A stretch of 26,735 nt of DNA from a virus. The notes under the pieces were generated by a model. It saw only the letters and a program-made list of their open reading frames with translations, was not told where the DNA came from and searched no databases. The translations under genes were made by a program, and so were the position numbers. Location: positions 1-26,735 of IMG/VR virus record IMGVR_UViG_3300024999_000337. One strand, written 5' to 3'. This document shows, piece after piece, positions 24,552-26,735 of this stretch (position 1 is its first letter; every line of letters begins with the position of its first letter).

Positions 24552-26522
24552 TTAAACAACCCTACCAATCATCTCATTAAATTGTGATTCACTGATTATT
24601 TTTACACCTAACTCATTTGCCTTTTTATTCTTACCAGAAGTAGATGTTACATCGTTGTTGATAAGGTAATTTGTTTTCGCACTAACCGATCCACTCAGTT
24701 TCCCCAATAATGAAGTGATCAATTCTTCTAATTCTTTACGATTTTTAAATGTTTCAACACTTCCTGTCACTACAAATGTAATTCCATCTAATGATTTAAG
24801 ACTTGATTCCACCTTAATTTCCTCTTTTACAAATTCCAAAGTATAAGTTAACTTAATCCACATCTTTTTCTCATTTTCATCATTATACCATTTATGCAAA
24901 CTTTGATTAGTTATATCACCAAAATCAGTTAATATAGTAAAATCAAAATTATTAATTAATGCATTTTTAAATGCAAACCAATCATTTTTAAAATATTTAA
25001 CTATAATCTTACTTGAACCTTTTCCAATATTTGGTATACCTAAGGCATAAATAAAATTTTGTAGTTTAACTTTTTTAGATTTCTCAATAGCATTTACTAA
25101 TTTGGTGTACGACTTACTTCCAAATCCATCCATTTTAATAATTTGAGATTTATATTTATCTAAACTATAAATATCATCAAAAGTTTCTAACCAACCTTGA
25201 TTGATGAATTTTTCAAGTGTTTGATCTGATAAACCTTCTATATTCATTGCATCTCTTGATACAAAGTGAGAAAATTTCTTTAATAACTTAGCAGAACAAT
25301 TAGGATTAGTACATTTTAATACTTTACTTTCATTTAATTGTTCAATAATTGCTACTCCATTGCATACAGGACATACTTTTGGGATAATTAAATTATTACT
25401 TCTTGTAAAGTTTTCTTCTATTTGAGGAATAATCATATTTGCCTTAATAATAGATACTGAATCACCTATACCTAATTCTAATTCTTCAATAATACTTAAA
25501 TTATGAAGACTTGCTCTTGACACTTCTGTATTATCCAAAATAACAGTGTTAAATAAAGCAACAGGTGTAATAACTCCAGTTCTTCCTACAGACCATTCAA
25601 TTCCTGTTAATTGTGTTGTTTCTGCTAGGTCGATTGCTTTTAGAGCGATACTATGATGAGGATGATGAGATGTCTCACCTAATGATTTAGAGTATTTAAC
25701 TGAATCCATAGTAAATACTAATCCATCAATTGGAGTTTTAGTTTCTTCTGCAACTTGATACATCTTATCAACATATTGTTCAATATTTTCACCTTTATTA
25801 ATTTTTATATGATTAATTGTTGTGATTCCTAATTCATTTAACCATTTAAACTGTTCATATTTAGAATCTGATAATATTTCATCACATTCAAGTATACCAA
25901 AAGCATAATAATATACTTCTCTTTGTGAGCAAATTTTACTATCTAATTGACGACAAGAACCTGAAACAAGATTTCTAGGAATTGCATATTTATCCTCATC
26001 TGATAACTTTGAATTAATTTTATCAAAATCATCTTTATGAATAATTGATTCTCCTGCTAATCTTAAAAATCCTTTGAATGGTATTACTTTTGGTAAATTT
26101 CTATATGTTTTACAATTATGAGTAATTAATTCTCCGATAAAAGAATTCCCTCTAGTAGAACCTTCAATTAGTGTTCCATTTTTATACACTATTTCATTTG
26201 TTAATCCATCTGCCTTTAACATTGCTAAAATATCTTGATTTTTTCTCCATTGATTAATTTCATCAATAGATTTAGTTTTCGACAATGATTTAAGTGGAAT
26301 AGGATGTTCTACTTTTTGTAGTTTTGATATTACTTCATACCCTACTGTTTGCGTTGGACTATTTGATAAGATGTAATTACTTTCATTTTCAAGTGTAGAT
26401 AATTCATCAAACATATTATCATACTGTAAATCTGAAATAATTGGTTTATTTATATTATAATAATTATGTCTATGGATATTTAATTCTTTTACTAAAGTTT
26501 TAATCCTTTGTATTTTATTCAA
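24552..26522 (-). CDS. ligA: NAD+-dependent DNA ligase
   Basis: A 656-aa ligase, close to the usual bacterial LigA length of about 670. The N-terminal Ia domain has HNYYNINKP and SDLQYDNMFDEL. The adenylation motif is KADG with Lys103, and GSTRGNSF follows. An OB fold occurs at about 300-380. A four-Cys zinc finger has CPVC and CTNPNC (about 384-409). Helix-hairpin-helix repeats (GLSDQTLEKF, MDGFGSKSY, ALGIPNIGKGSSK) and a C-terminal BRCT domain (GITFVVTGSVETFKNRKEL) complete it. It seals nicks using NAD+. The start is TTG at 26522, 8 nt after AAGGAGG. It has its own consensus promoter at 26594-26566. Confidence 0.97.
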   Translation of the reverse strand: MNKIQRIKTLVKELNIHRHNYYNINKPIISDLQYDNMFDELSTLENESNYILSNSPTQTVGYEVISKLQKVEHPIPLKSLSKTKSIDEINQWRKNQDILAMLKADGLTNEIVYKNGTLIEGSTRGNSFIGELITHNCKTYRNLPKVIPFKGFLRLAGESIIHKDDFDKINSKLSDEDKYAIPRNLVSGSCRQLDSKICSQREVYYYAFGILECDEILSDSKYEQFKWLNELGITTINHIKINKGENIEQYVDKMYQVAEETKTPIDGLVFTMDSVKYSKSLGETSHHPHHSIALKAIDLAETTQLTGIEWSVGRTGVITPVALFNTVILDNTEVSRASLHNLSIIEELELGIGDSVSIIKANMIIPQIEENFTRSNNLIIPKVCPVCNGVAIIEQLNESKVLKCTNPNCSAKLLKKFSHFVSRDAMNIEGLSDQTLEKFINQGWLETFDDIYSLDKYKSQIIKMDGFGSKSYTKLVNAIEKSKKVKLQNFIYALGIPNIGKGSSKIIVKYFKNDWFAFKNALINNFDFTILTDFGDITNQSLHKWYNDENEKKMWIKLTYTLEFVKEEIKVESSLKSLDGITFVVTGSVETFKNRKELEELITSLLGKLSGSVSAKTNYLINNDVTSTSGKNKKANELGVKIISESQFNEMIGRVV

Positions 26523-26558
26523 AAATGTAACCTCCTTTTCAATTCTTAATCTTCAATC

Positions 26559-26601
26559 TTACCTCATTATATAATTATTTTTCTTATCTGTCAAGAGGTA
26601 A
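26559..26601. repeat. 7-bp inverted repeat bracketing the ligase promoter
   Basis: TTACCTC (26559-26565) touches the -10 box and its complement GAGGTAA (26595-26601) touches the -35 box, so the two half-sites frame the promoter core exactly. The arrangement suggests a dimeric repressor site; the halves are short, so chance is possible. Confidence 0.5.
26566..26594 (-). promoter_or_regulatory. Consensus sigma-70-type promoter of the ligase gene
   Basis: Minus strand: TTGACA (26594-26589), 17-nt spacer, TATAAT (26571-26566). The transcription start would fall near 26559, about 25 nt before the ligase ribosome-binding site. Confidence 0.9.
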
Positions 26602-26602
26602 A

Positions 26603-26735
26603 TTAAATTCTTTCAATCAAATTATAATTATTAACAAAACTATCCAAATCAAATTTAAACTGAAAACCTGCTGCTTTGCTATGACCGCCACCTAAAAATT
26701 GTTTAGCAATCTCAGAACAATCTACTTCTCCTTTT
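26603..26735 (-). CDS. Partial DHH-family phosphoesterase (RecJ-like), C-terminal 43 aa
   Basis: Only the end is in the window. It contains CSEIAKQFLGGGHSKAAGFQ, the DHHA1 signature GGGHxxAAG that binds the nucleic-acid substrate in RecJ and NrnA-type exonucleases and phosphoesterases. Given the neighbouring ligase and replication genes, a RecJ-like 5'-3' single-strand exonuclease is the likely identity. The rest lies to the right of the window, so which DHH subfamily it belongs to is open. Stop TAA at 26605-26603. Confidence 0.85.
   Translation of the reverse strand, partial: KGEVDCSEIAKQFLGGGHSKAAGFQFKFDLDSFVNNYNLIERI

Noticed and set aside
1-26735. tRNA genes, CRISPR arrays, insertion sequences
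   Set aside because: No cloverleaf with a CCA-type end, no regularly spaced repeats and no transposase were seen. The mobile parts found are inteins and homing-endonuclease-like genes only.

Overview
The window is a strongly AT-rich stretch of what looks like a tailed-phage (Caudoviricetes) genome. All genes I accept lie on the minus strand, so transcription runs from the right edge to the left. Shine-Dalgarno sites of the AAGGAGG type and consensus TTGACA/TATAAT promoters suggest a low-GC Firmicute-like host. TGA is used as a stop and TGG as Trp, so this is not a Mycoplasma-type code. Phage origin and host are inferences: no virion genes are present in the window.

Layout in the direction of transcription. 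(1) 26735-24552: the end of a DHH/RecJ-like phosphoesterase, a consensus promoter, and a full-length NAD+-dependent DNA ligase. (2) 24551-7697: a second consensus promoter, a small acidic beta-type protein, a putative SSB with an acidic tail, a RecA-fold (Sak4-like) ATPase, an unknown protein, a DnaB-like helicase, a CHC2/Toprim primase, a RecB/Cas4-like nuclease, a DnaE-type DNA polymerase III alpha subunit and a RecD-like helicase. Together these form a nearly self-sufficient replisome. (3) 7696-1: a third consensus promoter with a structured leader, then small unknown or zinc-binding genes, a Dam-like (D12) methyltransferase, a NADAR-domain protein, a second DNA methyltransferase and more unknown small genes. 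A fourth consensus promoter lies near the left edge. Region 3 reads as a host-takeover and counter-defence area.

The replication region carries many selfish elements. A LAGLIDADG-type intein splits the polymerase at its GRG^S motif, another splits the RecD-like helicase inside Walker A (GFAG^SGKS), and two related AP2-type homing-endonuclease-like genes flank the primase. A further HNH-AP2 gene overlaps the NADAR gene.

The most unusual observation is that several genes appear to start at AUA (or AUC/AUU). These are the partial left gene, the 71-codon gene at 219-434, the methyltransferase at 4460-5329, the small Cys-rich gene at 5458-5658, the endonuclease-like gene at 18525-19337 and perhaps the RecD-like helicase. 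In most of them a good Shine-Dalgarno site sits 7-9 nt upstream of the near-cognate codon and no ATG/GTG/TTG lies at a workable distance. Other structure includes a recurrent ~27-bp intergenic motif (TCATGATAAAACC-N4-TTTGGTGT), perfect stem-loops just after many stop codons that lack a U-run, and inverted repeats placed on or beside the consensus promoters.
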